From positions 349,542 to 413,541 of the forward strand of contig NZ_CP134994.1 of NCBI RefSeq assembly GCF_039372665.1: 64,000 nucleotides of DNA, in the 5' to 3' direction. This document shows, in pieces, positions 40,185-50,292 of this stretch; position 1 is the first letter of the stretch, and each line of letters starts with the position of its first letter. The notes beneath the pieces were generated by a model, which was given only the letters and a program-made list of their open reading frames with translations, was not told where the DNA came from and did not search any database. The stretch is from Buchnera aphidicola (Ceratovacuna keduensis). GTDB taxonomy: Bacteria; Pseudomonadota; Gammaproteobacteria; Enterobacterales; Enterobacteriaceae. The position numbers and the translations under genes were made by a program.

Positions 40185-40535
40185 TTATTTATTATTTTTA
40201 ATTTTTTTTTCAGAATCTTTTGTTAAAAACATAGGAGACTTATTTAATATTGGTTTTTTTACAGAAATTACAAGATTTCTCAAAATATTTTCATCAAATC
40301 TTATTTTACTTTCAAATATTTTCATAATATCTTTAAAAACTTCTATGTTAATTAATACATAATGACCTTTATGAATTTTCTTTATTGGATATGACAAATG
40401 TCTTCTTCCCCAATTTTCTAATCTATGTATAATTCCTTTATTTTCTTTTATAAAATTTATATATTTTTCTAAAATGTTAGTAACTAAATTACTATTTCCA
40501 GGATGGAATATTAAAACTATTTCATAATTTTTCAT
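40185..40535 (-). CDS. rpsF: 30S ribosomal protein S6
   Basis: S6 binds S18. The N-terminus MKNYEIVLIFHPGNSN and NWGRRHLSYPIKKIHKGHYV are typical. Length 116 aa; the E. coli protein is longer because of a glutamate tail that is missing here. Confidence 0.96.
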   Translation of the reverse strand: MKNYEIVLIFHPGNSNLVTNILEKYINFIKENKGIIHRLENWGRRHLSYPIKKIHKGHYVLINIEVFKDIMKIFESKIRFDENILRNLVISVKKPILNKSPMFLTKDSEKKIKNNK

Positions 40536-40615
40536 ATAAAAATAAATACCATGTAAAAAAAATTAATTTAAATTAATAAAATATAAAAAAATATATAAAA
40601 ATTTTAAAAATATAA

Positions 40616-41553
40616 TTATATTATATAAATATTTTTTTTAAAAATTTCTAAAATTTTATTCTCAGAATTTTCTATATCCTCAGAACATAAAAAATGTAAA
40701 TTTTTCCAAGATCTTATCCAAGTCATTTGTTTTTTTACTAATTTTTTAGTAGCAAAAAATATTTTATTAAACATTTCATTATATGTAATTTTTTTATTTA
40801 TAAAATCCCACATTTGTGAATATCCTATGCAATTCATAGACTGAAATTTTACATTTAAAATATTATTTTTAAATAATTCATAAACTTCTTTTTCAAAACC
40901 AGAATCTATCATTTTTTGTAATCTTAAAATTATATTTTTATAAAGAAAAAATATATTTTTTGGTATCAAAGCAAATTGTAAAACTTCATATGGAAACTTG
41001 TTTTTTTTTATAAAACTACTTTTTTTTTTCCAGTAGTATAATATACTTCTAAAGCTCTAGATAATCTATATATATCATTTTTGTTTATGTTCATAGCACT
41101 TTTCGAATCTATATCAAAAAGTTTTTTATATAAACTAATAGAACCATTACTATTAGCGTAATTTAAAATTCTATTAGTTAAATATTTATTTTTTTTAGGC
41201 AAATTTATTAGTCCATTTAAAAGTATTTTGTAATACAACATCGTACCTCCAACTAATAAAGGGACTTTTTTTTCTAAAAAACATAATTTTATTTCTTTTA
41301 ATGCATCATAATAAAAATTTGCAACAGAATATCTTTGATTAGGATATATTATATCAACTAACTTATGAGGAAACTTTTTCAATTCATATTTGTTTGGTTT
41401 TGCAGTACCTATGTTCATATATTTATAAACTAATGAAGAATCTACACTAATTATTCTTGCATTAATTTTATTATAAATCTTCATAGCTAAAGAAGTTTTT
41501 CCACAACAAGTTGGTCCCATTAAAAAAATTACTATATTATTATTTTTATTCAT
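40616..41553 (-). pseudogene. miaA: tRNA dimethylallyltransferase MiaA, one base off-frame in a poly(A) run
   Basis: MiaA adds the isopentenyl group to A37 of tRNAs reading UNN codons. The first frame starts at ATG 41553 with the P-loop GPTCCGKTSLA and runs through VDSSLVYKYMNIGTAKPN and RLSRALEVYYTTGKKK. It then reaches a run of 10 A (41029-41020) and a stop soon after. In the next frame the protein continues KSSFIKKNKFPYEVLQFALI and on through CIGYSQMWDF and KKQMTWIRSW to the end at 40616. One more A, or two fewer, would give one frame of 312 aa (E. coli 316). Both parts are well conserved, so slippage rescue, recent decay or a sequence error are all possible. The second half alone lacks the P-loop and could not work. 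Confidence 0.87.
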
Positions 41554-41688
41554 AAAATTATTTTGAATTTAATATATATAATATGCTTAATAAATTTTTT
41601 ATATTATTTATAAATGGAAACATATTTTTTTACCTATAAAATTTTAATATTAATATTATAATATATCATTAACAATGATAAAACAATT

Positions 41689-43326
41689 CTATTTTTTCCA
41701 TTTTTTATAATATTTTATTAATCCATCTGTAGAACTATCATATTTATGATTAATTTTTTTATTTTTCTTTAAATGTTTATATATAATGTCAGATAAATTT
41801 TTTCCTAATTCTACACCCCATTGATCAAAACTAAAAATGTTTAAAATTATACCTTGAGAAAATATTTTATGTTCATACATAGATAATAAAACTCCAATAC
41901 TTTCAGGATTAATATTTTTAAATAAAATAGAATTAGAAGGAACATTACCAAAAAAATTTTTATATAAATTTAAATTATTTTTAAAATATTTTTTTTTTTT
42001 AATATTTTTTTTTATAGAACTATTACCAAAAGCTAATGCTTTTGTTTGAGCAAAAAAATTAGATAATAAATTTATATTATGTTCATGAAAAAAATCATTA
42101 TTATTATTTATAAAAGAAATAAAATCACAAGGTATAAATCTAGTTCCTTGATGTAAAAGTTGAAAAAAAGAATGTTGGCAATTTGTTCCAACACCACCCC
42201 ATATTATTTGACTAGTATTATAAAAAATTTTTTTACCATTTTTATCAACATTTTTTCCATTTGATTCCATATTTAATTGTTGTATATATTTAGTAAATTT
42301 ATTTAATCTATTACTATAAGTTAAAATAGCTTCTGTTTCTGCATTAAAAAAAATATTATACCAAAAACTTATTAGAGAAAGTATTATTGGAATATTTTTA
42401 TTATAAGGTGTTTTATAAAAATGATTATCCATTTTATTAGCTCCATATAAAAATTTTTTAAAATTTTTATATCCTATAGATAACATTATAGATAGTCCAA
42501 CTGATGACCAAACAGAATATCTACCTCCAGTCCAATTAAAAATTTTAAAAATATTTTTTTTATTTATTCCAAATTCTATAGCTTTATTTTTATTATTAGA
42601 AATAGCATAAAAATGTTTAGAAAAAAATTTTTTTTTATTAAATTTTTTATTAAAATATTTTTTTATACTTTTAGCATTTTTTATAGTTTCATAAGTTGTA
42701 AAAGTTTTAGAAACTATAAAAAATATAGATGTTTCTAAATTTATTTTATTTAATATATCTATCAAATTATTATTATCTATATTAGATAAATAATGCACTT
42801 TTAAATGATTTCTATAATCTTTTAATGCACTGTTAACCATTTTAGGACCTAACTCAGAACCTCCTATTCCAATATTAACTACATCAGTTATTTTTTTATT
42901 AGTAAAACCTCTAAATGTTCCATTTATTACATTTTTAGAAAAATTTTTCATTTTTTTTAAACATTTTTTAATTTCTATCATTATATTTTTTTTATTTAAA
43001 AAAAAATTAGAATTAAAATCTTTTCTTAAAGCTATATGCAATACAGAATTATTTTCAGTTTTATTTATTTTTTTCCCTGAAAACATTTTTTCTATTTCTT
43101 TTTTTATTTTAATTTCTTCAGCAAATTTTAACAAAAATTTTATGGTATTATCATTCATTATATTTTTAGAATAATCAAATATCATAATATCCATAAAATT
43201 TATAGAAAATTTATTAAATCTTTTCTTATCATTTAAAAAAAAATCTTTAATATGAAAATTTTTAATTTTTTTAAAATTTTTATATAATATATTAAAATAT
43301 TTTTTTTTATTAAAATAATTTTTCAT
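41689..43326 (-). CDS. pgi: Glucose-6-phosphate isomerase
   Basis: Pgi interconverts glucose 6-phosphate and fructose 6-phosphate. Blocks include NIGIGGSELGPKMVNSAL, SKTFTTYETI, GGRYSVWSSVGLSIML, MESNGKNVDKNGK and GTNCQHSFFQLLHQGTRFIP (catalytic His region), with QWGVELGK near the end. Length 545 aa (E. coli 549). It is divergent from orn. Confidence 0.97.
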   Translation of the reverse strand: MKNYFNKKKYFNILYKNFKKIKNFHIKDFFLNDKKRFNKFSINFMDIMIFDYSKNIMNDNTIKFLLKFAEEIKIKKEIEKMFSGKKINKTENNSVLHIALRKDFNSNFFLNKKNIMIEIKKCLKKMKNFSKNVINGTFRGFTNKKITDVVNIGIGGSELGPKMVNSALKDYRNHLKVHYLSNIDNNNLIDILNKINLETSIFFIVSKTFTTYETIKNAKSIKKYFNKKFNKKKFFSKHFYAISNNKNKAIEFGINKKNIFKIFNWTGGRYSVWSSVGLSIMLSIGYKNFKKFLYGANKMDNHFYKTPYNKNIPIILSLISFWYNIFFNAETEAILTYSNRLNKFTKYIQQLNMESNGKNVDKNGKKIFYNTSQIIWGGVGTNCQHSFFQLLHQGTRFIPCDFISFINNNNDFFHEHNINLLSNFFAQTKALAFGNSSIKKNIKKKKYFKNNLNLYKNFFGNVPSNSILFKNINPESIGVLLSMYEHKIFSQGIILNIFSFDQWGVELGKNLSDIIYKHLKKNKKINHKYDSSTDGLIKYYKKWKK

Positions 43327-43454
43327 AATATTTATAATATTTTTTTTTACATTTTTAATAAATAATACTACATTTTTTTATATAAATATAAAGTAAATTT
43401 ATAATAATATTATAAACAAAATATAATAATTTTTTAAAAAAAAAGTTATAAAAT

Positions 43455-43997
43455 ATGAAAGATAAAACATTAATATGGCTAGATTTAGAAATGACTGGAT
43501 TAGATCCAGAAAAAAATTTTATTTTAGAAATAGGAGTAATAATTACAGATAAATATCTGAATATAAAAACAAAAGGAATATCAATAAATATACATCAAAA
43601 TAAAAAAATATTGAAAAAAATGGATGATTGGAATAAAAAAACACATAAAAATAGTGGACTGTTAAAAAAAGTAAAAAAAAGTAAATATAATGAAAAATCT
43701 GCAGAAAAAAAAATTATAAAATTTATAAAAAAATTTGTGAAAAAAAATAAATCTCCAATGTGTGGAAATTCTAATTTTATAGACAAAATGTTTCTAAAAA
43801 AATTTATGCCTAATTTATTAAATTATTTTCATTATAGAACAATAGATGTAAGTACAATTAAAGAAATATTTAAAATTTGGAAAAAAGAAAAATATAAAAA
43901 ATTTAAAAAAAAAAAAAATCATACAACTATAAAGGATATAAAAGAATCAATAAAAGAATTATTATACTATAAAAAAAAATTTTTAATATGCAAATAA
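43455..43997 (+). CDS. orn: Oligoribonuclease
   Basis: Orn degrades RNA dinucleotides and is essential in E. coli. The DEDDh residues are seen: Asp10 and Glu12 in WLDLEMTGLDP, the aspartate in GNSNFIDKMFLKKFMP, and His plus Asp in the HTTIKDIKESI segment. Length 180 aa (E. coli 181). The first Asp of the usual DDI triplet is Lys, but the catalytic second Asp is kept. An in-frame 14-A run (43905-43918) precedes that motif. Confidence 0.95.
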   Translation: MKDKTLIWLDLEMTGLDPEKNFILEIGVIITDKYLNIKTKGISINIHQNKKILKKMDDWNKKTHKNSGLLKKVKKSKYNEKSAEKKIIKFIKKFVKKNKSPMCGNSNFIDKMFLKKFMPNLLNYFHYRTIDVSTIKEIFKIWKKEKYKKFKKKKNHTTIKDIKESIKELLYYKKKFLICK

Positions 43998-44024
43998 AAA
44001 TATATTTTATAATAAAATAAAAAC

Positions 44025-44053
44025 TTGTTTAAAAAAAAATATTAATATATAAT
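44025..44053 (+). promoter_or_regulatory. Sigma-70 promoter of tRNA-Gly
   Basis: A -35 TTGTTT (44025-44030), a spacer of exactly 17 and a perfect -10 TATAAT (44048-44053). The predicted start is a few bases before the tRNA 5' end at 44065. Confidence 0.6.
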
Positions 44054-44064
44054 TTACAAAATAA

Positions 44065-44138
44065 GCGGGAATAGCTCAGCAGGTTAGAGTGCAACCTTGC
44101 CAAGGTTGAGGTCACGAGTTCGAATCTCGTTTCCCGCT
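44065..44138 (+). tRNA. tRNA-Gly (anticodon GCC)
   Basis: Acceptor GCGGGAA pairs with TTCCCGC. The anticodon loop is TTGCCAA (GCC) and the T arm has GAGTTCGAATCTC. T73 is as in E. coli tRNA-Gly. CCA is not encoded. Confidence 0.98.
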
Positions 44139-44279
44139 AAAAAATATTTAAATAAATTTATATAAAATATAAATATATAATTAATATTAATAATGTTCTT
44201 AAATAATTAAGGCATATAAAAAAATATTATATAATATTTTAATAAAAATATTAAAAAAATAATATTTTTAATATTATAA

Positions 44280-44492
44280 TTAGTTTTGAAAATTTTTAAA
44301 TCTTTTATTAAATCTTTCAATTCTACCACTAGTATCAACAACACGTTGTTTCCCAGTAAAAAATGGATGACATACACCACATATATCTAAATTAATAGAT
44401 TTTTTTTTTATAGTAGAAAAAAATTTTATATTTTTTCCACATGAACAAAAAGCATTTATCTCTTTATATTCAGGATGTATTTTTTTTTTCAT
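44280..44492 (-). CDS. rpmE: 50S ribosomal protein L31 (zinc-binding form)
   Basis: The 70-residue product has the zinc ligands in FCSCGK (residues 16 and 18) and [14 protein letters not shown], so it is the C+ form, like E. coli RpmE (70 aa). It ends [14 protein letters not shown]. It stands alone, and is divergent from hslV. Confidence 0.96.
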   Translation of the reverse strand: MKKKIHPEYKEINAFCSCGKNIKFFSTIKKKSINLDICGVCHPFFTGKQRVVDTSGRIERFNKRFKNFQN

Positions 44493-44658
44493 ATTGTTAA
44501 AACCTTTTTTTTAAATAAATAAAAAATATTAAAAAATATATAATAAAAATATAATATATACAAAAATTTAAAACAATATATTAAAAATATAATATATTTT
44601 AATAATAAAAAATCAATATAAATTTTTTAATATATTTAAAATATATAAAAGGAATTTT

Positions 44659-45189
44659 ATGACAACTATATTAAGTGTACGTTTAAAAAAAAAAGTAGTA
44701 ATAGGTGGTGATGGACAAGCAACATTAGGAAACACAATAATAAAAAGTAATGTAAAAAAAGTAAGAAATTTATATAATAAAAAAGTTATAGCTGGATTTG
44801 CTGGAGGAACAGCAGATGCATTTACATTATTTGATTTATTTGAAAAAAAATTATTAGTTCATCAAGGTCAATTACAAAGATCTGCTATAGAATTAGCAAA
44901 AGATTGGAGAACAGACAAAATATTAAGAAAATTAGAAGCTTTATTAGCTGTCGCAGATAAAAATACATCTTTAATAATTACAGGTAATGGAGATGTTATC
45001 AAACCTGAAAATGATTTAATTGCAATAGGATCAGGAGGATCATATGCTCAAGCATCAGCTCAAGCTTTATTAAAACATTCTAATTTAACAGCAAAAGAAA
45101 TTGTAAAAGAATCTTTAAAAATTGCATCTAATATTTGTATATATACAAATCAAATTTTTACAATAAAAGAATTATCTTCAAAAAAATAA
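44659..45189 (+). CDS. hslV: ATP-dependent protease subunit HslV
   Basis: HslV is the proteasome-like peptidase of HslUV. The nucleophile is Thr2 of MTTILSV after Met removal, and [31 protein letters not shown] and [17 protein letters not shown] are highly conserved. Length 176 aa, equal to E. coli. AAGGA precedes the ATG. It is first in hslVU; no clear sigma-32 promoter is seen. Confidence 0.98.
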   Translation: MTTILSVRLKKKVVIGGDGQATLGNTIIKSNVKKVRNLYNKKVIAGFAGGTADAFTLFDLFEKKLLVHQGQLQRSAIELAKDWRTDKILRKLEALLAVADKNTSLIITGNGDVIKPENDLIAIGSGGSYAQASAQALLKHSNLTAKEIVKESLKIASNICIYTNQIFTIKELSSKK

Positions 45190-45198
45190 GGATTAAAT

Positions 45199-46533
45199 AT
45201 GTCAGAAATGACTCCAAAAAGTATTGTTAAAGAATTAGACAAATTTATAATAGGACAAAAAAAAGCAAAAAAGGCGGTAGCAATAGCGCTTAGAAATAGA
45301 TGGAGAAGAATGAAAGTAAGAAAAGATCTTAGATATGAAATAACTCCTAAAAATATATTAATGATTGGACCTACTGGGGTTGGGAAAACAGAAATAGCAA
45401 GAAGATTAGCAAAATTAGCAAATTCTCCATTTATAAAAATAGAAGCAACAAAATTTACTGAAGTTGGATATGTAGGAAAAGAAGTAGATTCTATAATTAG
45501 AGATTTAACTGATTTAGCTATGAAAATAGTTAGAGTTCAAATAATAGAAAAAAATAAAGAAAAAGTGAAAAATATAGCAGAAGAAAAAATATTATCAGTT
45601 TTAGTACCAACAGTACAAAATAATTGGGGAATTCAAGATACAAATCAAAGACCATTAGCTACAATACAATCATTTAGAAAAAAATTAAGAGAAGGAAAAT
45701 TAGATGATAAAGAAATAGAAATAAATATTTCAGTTACTCCATTAGGTGTAGAAATAATGGCACCTCCAGGAATGGAAGATTTAACAAATCAATTACAATC
45801 CATATTTCAAAATTTAGGAAGTAACAAAAAAAGAACTAGAAAATTAAAAATAAAAGATGCAATGAAAATATTAATAGAAGAAGAAGCATCTAAATTAATA
45901 AATCCAGAAGAAATTAAGAAAAAAGCTATAAATGCAGTAGAACAAAAAGGAATAGTATTTATAGATGAAATAGATAAAATATGTAGAAGAAGTGGAATAA
46001 ATTCAGGACCTGACATTTCTAGAGAAGGAGTTCAAAGAGATTTATTACCATTAGTAGAAGGATGTACAGTTTCTACAAAATATGGAACTGTAAAAACAGA
46101 TCATATATTATTTATAGCTTCCGGAGCATTTCAAATATCTACTCCATCGGATTTAATTCCAGAATTACAAGGAAGATTACCTATTAGAGTAGAACTAAAA
46201 TCATTAAATATAGAAGATTTCGAAAGAATTTTAATAGAACCTAGTTCTTCAATTACTATTCAATATAAAGAACTAATGAAAACAGAAGGAATAAAAATCA
46301 ACTTTAAAAAAAGTGGTATAAGATGCATAGCGGAAGCAGCATGGAAAGTTAATCAATCAATGGAAAATATAGGTGCTAGAAGATTACATACAGTTATGGA
46401 AAAATTAATGGAAGATATTTCATTTAATTCAAATAATAAAAAAAATAAATTAGTAGAAATAAACAAAAAATATGTAGAAAAACACTTAGAAAAGTTTGTA
46501 TCTAATGAAGATCTAAGTAAATTTGTATTATAA
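45199..46533 (+). CDS. hslU: ATPase subunit HslU
   Basis: HslU unfolds substrates for HslV. Walker A GPTGVGKT is at residues 57-64, Walker B in [12 protein letters not shown], the pore loop region [17 protein letters not shown], and the sensor [16 protein letters not shown]. The C-terminus LSKFVL inserts into HslV in relatives. Length 444 aa (E. coli 443). Nine bases follow hslV. Confidence 0.98.
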   Translation: MSEMTPKSIVKELDKFIIGQKKAKKAVAIALRNRWRRMKVRKDLRYEITPKNILMIGPTGVGKTEIARRLAKLANSPFIKIEATKFTEVGYVGKEVDSIIRDLTDLAMKIVRVQIIEKNKEKVKNIAEEKILSVLVPTVQNNWGIQDTNQRPLATIQSFRKKLREGKLDDKEIEINISVTPLGVEIMAPPGMEDLTNQLQSIFQNLGSNKKRTRKLKIKDAMKILIEEEASKLINPEEIKKKAINAVEQKGIVFIDEIDKICRRSGINSGPDISREGVQRDLLPLVEGCTVSTKYGTVKTDHILFIASGAFQISTPSDLIPELQGRLPIRVELKSLNIEDFERILIEPSSSITIQYKELMKTEGIKINFKKSGIRCIAEAAWKVNQSMENIGARRLHTVMEKLMEDISFNSNNKKNKLVEINKKYVEKHLEKFVSNEDLSKFVL

Positions 46534-46565
46534 AAAAAAATATTAAAAAATGTATATATAAAATT

Positions 46566-46600
46566 TTTTCTTATCTTGGAAATAATCTAAGATAAGAAAA
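46566..46600 (+). terminator. Terminator after hslVU
   Basis: A perfect 12-bp stem TTTTCTTATCTT/AAGATAAGAAAA (46566-46577 with 46589-46600) with an 11-base loop, 32 bases past the hslU stop, followed by TTTAT on the plus strand. It is flanked by the A/T tracts expected of an intrinsic terminator. Confidence 0.6.
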
Positions 46601-46753
46601 TTTATATAAAACATAACTTATATAATTAATATAATTTTATAATTTAAAAATAAAATAATAAATATTTTTTTTTTATTTTTTTTTAATTATAAAAATATTA
46701 TAGTATATAATATAAAATAAATAAGATATTTTAAAAATTTTATAGGTATAAAA

Positions 46754-47506
46754 ATGACAGATTGGATAGAAGCTAACGTTATAAAAATAAAAAAATGGAA
46801 ATTTCCATTATTTAGTATAATAATTAATGCAAAAATACTACCATTTATACCAGGACAATTTACAAAAATAGCAATATTTGAGAATGAAAAAAAAATACAA
46901 AGAGCATATTCTTATGTAAATTCTCCTAAAAATAAAAATTTAGAATTTTATATAGCATATGTAAAAAATGGAATTATAACAAAAAAATTATATAATTTAA
47001 ATCCTGGAAATAAAATAATGATAAGTAAAAAATCTTTCGGATTTTTTACATTAAAAGAAATACCAAAAACAAAAAATATATGGATGATATCTACAGGAAC
47101 AGCTATAGGTCCATTTTTATCTATTTTACAAAATGGAGGAAAGGAAATAAAAAAATTTAATAGAATAATATTAATACATGCTGTTAGGTATAAAAATCAA
47201 TTTAACTATAAAAAAATAATAAAAAAAATAAAATTAAAATATAATAATAATTTTTTATTTCAAAAAATAGTTAGTAGAGAAAAATTAGGAAAAAATTATT
47301 TGTTTGGAAGAATACCAGAATTATTTAATAATAATACTATAGAAAAAAAAATAAATATAAATATAAACAATAAAAATTCACATTTCATGATTTGTGGTAA
47401 TCCTAACATGGTAAAAGATACTAGAAAAATATTAATTAAAAAATATAAACTTAAAAAAAATTTAAGAAAAAAACCTGGAAATATAACAACCGAAAATTAT
47501 TGGTAA
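46754..47506 (+). CDS. fpr: Ferredoxin/flavodoxin-NADP(+) reductase
   Basis: Fpr passes electrons between NADPH and ferredoxin or flavodoxin through FAD. Visible are the FAD-binding RAYSYVNSP, the NADP-binding STGTAIGPFLSIL, and the C-terminal ENYW typical of the bacterial subgroup. Length 250 aa (E. coli 248). Its partner ferredoxin (fdx, 61557) is encoded in this window, so it may supply electrons for Fe-S assembly. Confidence 0.95.
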   Translation: MTDWIEANVIKIKKWKFPLFSIIINAKILPFIPGQFTKIAIFENEKKIQRAYSYVNSPKNKNLEFYIAYVKNGIITKKLYNLNPGNKIMISKKSFGFFTLKEIPKTKNIWMISTGTAIGPFLSILQNGGKEIKKFNRIILIHAVRYKNQFNYKKIIKKIKLKYNNNFLFQKIVSREKLGKNYLFGRIPELFNNNTIEKKINININNKNSHFMICGNPNMVKDTRKILIKKYKLKKNLRKKPGNITTENYW

Positions 47507-47534
47507 AATACATTTTTATAAAAAATAAAATTGA

Positions 47535-48518
47535 TTAACAATTATATATTGTAAAAGGAATTACTTCAGAAATATTATTTTTTTTTAAATTTATCATTAT
47601 AATTCTATCTATTCCAATAGCTATTCCTGAACATTTTGGTATACCTTTTGATAATGCATCTAAAAAAAAATCATCTAATTTTATTTTTTTTAATCCAATT
47701 TTTTCTCTAATACGATTTTCATTATTAAATCTATTTTCTTGTTCTATTCTATTTCTAAGTTCATTAAAACCATTCGCTATTTCTATACCTTTAAAAAAAA
47801 CTTCAAATCTATTAGACAAATTATTATTTTTTTTATTTATAGATGATAAAAGCGCCTGATCAGCAGGAAAATGATAAATAAAAATTGGTTTTTCTTTTCC
47901 TAAATGTTTTTCTATTCCTATTAAAAACAATATTTCTAATAAATCTTTTTTACACAAAAATTTTAAATTTTTTATTAAATGAAAATGTTTTAAATATATT
48001 ATTTTTTTTATTAAATCTTCTTTATTTGATTTAAATGGATCAATTTTTAAAAATTTAATAAAAATTTCTTTATAAGAAGACATTTCAGATTTTTTAAAAT
48101 TAAATATTTTTTGAAAAAAAAAATCTATTTTTTTAATAAATTTAAACATATTACAATTTATAATATATAATTCAAGAATAGTAAATTCAGGATTATGATA
48201 TTTTCCAAATTCTTCATCTCTAAAACTATGACATATTTGATATATAGATCCTATTTTTAAAGAAAGTAATCTTTTCATATGATATTCAGGACTAGATATC
48301 ATCCATAAATCTATATTTTTATTAATATTATTATCATAATATTTAGTTTTAAAACATTTTATATTATGATCTGGAACTGAATGTCTAGATAAAATAGGAG
48401 TATCAACCTCAATAATATTTAGATCATTAAAGAATTTTCTAATTCTAAAAATAATTTTTGATCTATATATTAAATCTTTTTTATTTATAAAACTATTATA
48501 TTTTTTTTTTATATTCAT
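47535..48518 (-). CDS. epmA: Elongation factor P--beta-lysine ligase EpmA
   Basis: A truncated class II lysyl-tRNA synthetase paralogue (PoxA/GenX) that attaches lysine to EF-P. It contains the catalytic core but no anticodon-binding domain: VDTPILSRHSVPDHNI, MISSPEYHMKRLL, FRDEEFGKYHNPEFTILE and the C-terminal SGIAIGIDRIIMINL. The 327 aa (E. coli 325) confirm it is not LysS. The ATG at 48518 is preferred over an upstream TTG at 48533. A strong hairpin lies 20 bases upstream. Confidence 0.94.
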   Translation of the reverse strand: MNIKKKYNSFINKKDLIYRSKIIFRIRKFFNDLNIIEVDTPILSRHSVPDHNIKCFKTKYYDNNINKNIDLWMISSPEYHMKRLLSLKIGSIYQICHSFRDEEFGKYHNPEFTILELYIINCNMFKFIKKIDFFFQKIFNFKKSEMSSYKEIFIKFLKIDPFKSNKEDLIKKIIYLKHFHLIKNLKFLCKKDLLEILFLIGIEKHLGKEKPIFIYHFPADQALLSSINKKNNNLSNRFEVFFKGIEIANGFNELRNRIEQENRFNNENRIREKIGLKKIKLDDFFLDALSKGIPKCSGIAIGIDRIIMINLKKNNISEVIPFTIYNC

Positions 48519-48538
48519 AAAAATATTAAACAATTTAT

Positions 48539-48572
48539 AAGTTTACAAAACAAAATATTGTTTTGTAAACTT
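48539..48572. terminator. Strong hairpin between the orphan gene and epmA
   Basis: A perfect 15-bp stem (48539-48553 with 48558-48572, core AAGTTTACAAAACAA) with a 4-base loop, and a run of T on the plus side. On the minus strand it follows the end of the orphan gene by about 54 bases and precedes the epmA ATG by 20. It could terminate the orphan transcript or be a processing site in the epmA leader. Confidence 0.5.
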
Positions 48573-48625
48573 TTTTTTTAAAAATTAACAAATTATCTAT
48601 ATAAAAATTATAAAAAAATATTTAT

Positions 48626-50095
48626 TTATTTAACAAAAAATAAATTTTTAATTATTGGATTACTAATTTTAGAAAAAACTACATTAGTTTTAATACCATA
48701 TGAATGTATTTTATTTACATAAGGCATACCAACATTATTAAAATCATCAAAATTTCTTGATCTAGTAATACTACATATGTCTACTTCAAAACTATTTTCA
48801 TTAATTCTATTTATTTTATAAGAAATTTTTGGATGATAAAAAGTACATTTTAATATATCTGGATTTTTAGCTATTAATCCAAAAAAAGCTTTTGATAAAA
48901 CTCCTTCTTGAGAAAAACAAGACACTAATTTTCTATCTGATATATTAGGTAATAACTCTTTAAACTTTTTTAAAATTTCTTTAGGATCTTTATTTTCTGT
49001 TATAGATTTTCCATCAATAGACATTTCTACATTGCCTAATTCAGACATAAAAACTTTATGCAAATCTTCTTCATCACTTCTATTTAAATAATCAAAATGA
49101 TCTCTTATATCTTTTCCAAATTTTACTAAAGGGAAAGATTCATTAGCATCATTTAACAATTTCCATTCATTTCCTTTATCGTCTACTTCTTCTATTCCTT
49201 TATTATTTTTAATTTCATCATTAACTTCTGAAACAAATTCACAACATCTATGATGCAAAGGAAACCCATTCATATGTACAACTTTTGAATCATGTTTATA
49301 AACTACTTTTTTTAAATTAGATCCTTTAATATTACTTGGTTTATCAATAGAAACAGGATCTATATCAGTATTTTCTAGAATATTTTCATATTCAATCAAT
49401 TTACTACACTTATATGGTTTTTTTTTATTTAATTCATTAAAAACTTTTAAATTTTTGTTTCCTTTACTAATATCAAAATTTATATCTTTATTACTATATA
49501 TATTAGTTGATTTTTTGGAATCTTCACAAAAAGAAGAATATGAAATTTTAGCAGAAATGTTAATCTTATTATTATAATTTTCTTTAAAAACACTTAAATT
49601 TGGTAAAATATTAGATATTAAATTATTATCTTTAATATCATTTTCTATATTGTTTATTTTAGAATCTTTGTATTTTAATAATTCAGACATGAATGAAACT
49701 ACATTTTTTTTTTTATCATAAAGAATTCTAAATCTTGAAAATTCTTCACCTTTATTAATATATTTAACTGTTTGATATTTATTAATAAATAATAATGAAT
49801 TTTTTTTATTATCTTTAACATTTTCTTCATTTTTTTTTAATATTTTTGAAGAATCTTCTTTGTTAATATTCAAATTATTTTTAGATATTTTTACAACTGT
49901 TTTTTTTTTATGATAAGAAAAGGGTTTTCTTTCAGGTACTAATGTAATTACTACACTATTTTCAGGATTTTCAAATGAATCAACTTTATAATCTTGAACC
50001 ATGTTTTCTTCATTTTTTTTATTACTTATTTTAGAATTAACATTTATAACATGTTTTAAAGAAGTTGTTTCATTTATATTATAATTATATGACAT
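48626..50095 (-). CDS. Unrecognised 489-residue orphan protein
   Basis: I do not recognise this protein. The ATG at 50095 is chosen because AAGG lies nine bases upstream; another ATG at 50116 has no such site. There is no signal peptide and no membrane segment. The first ~270 residues are polar and low in complexity, rich in Asn, Lys, Ser and Asp, and probably disordered. From about 280 on the protein looks folded: VVHMNGFPLHHRCCEFVSEV, EEDLHKVFMSELGNVEMSID and SCFSQEGVLSKAFFGLIAKN, with many charged residues, several Cys and a hydrophobic C-terminus. It is long and uninterrupted in a decaying genome, which implies selection. Buchnera genomes carry lineage-specific orphans (labelled yba in some annotations); this may be one, but I cannot confirm it. 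It lies between dapF and epmA. Confidence 0.8.
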   Translation of the reverse strand: MSYNYNINETTSLKHVINVNSKISNKKNEENMVQDYKVDSFENPENSVVITLVPERKPFSYHKKKTVVKISKNNLNINKEDSSKILKKNEENVKDNKKNSLLFINKYQTVKYINKGEEFSRFRILYDKKKNVVSFMSELLKYKDSKINNIENDIKDNNLISNILPNLSVFKENYNNKINISAKISYSSFCEDSKKSTNIYSNKDINFDISKGNKNLKVFNELNKKKPYKCSKLIEYENILENTDIDPVSIDKPSNIKGSNLKKVVYKHDSKVVHMNGFPLHHRCCEFVSEVNDEIKNNKGIEEVDDKGNEWKLLNDANESFPLVKFGKDIRDHFDYLNRSDEEDLHKVFMSELGNVEMSIDGKSITENKDPKEILKKFKELLPNISDRKLVSCFSQEGVLSKAFFGLIAKNPDILKCTFYHPKISYKINRINENSFEVDICSITRSRNFDDFNNVGMPYVNKIHSYGIKTNVVFSKISNPIIKNLFFVK

Positions 50096-50292
50096 AATAT
50101 TATGCCTTAAATGCATATTCTATAATTTTTATTTAATTAAATTTTTTATATTTAGTCAAGTAATTTATTTAATCAAAAAAAAATATAATTTTTAAAATAT
50201 TTTATAAATATATATAATAAACATTATAATATTATAAAAAAATTAAAAATAATATAAAAATTATATAATTTTTTATTATTAATTTTATAAAA

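Noticed and set aside
40616-40969. A separate small gene downstream of miaA
   Set aside because: Its sequence continues MiaA without a gap after the poly(A) run, so it is the second half of miaA.
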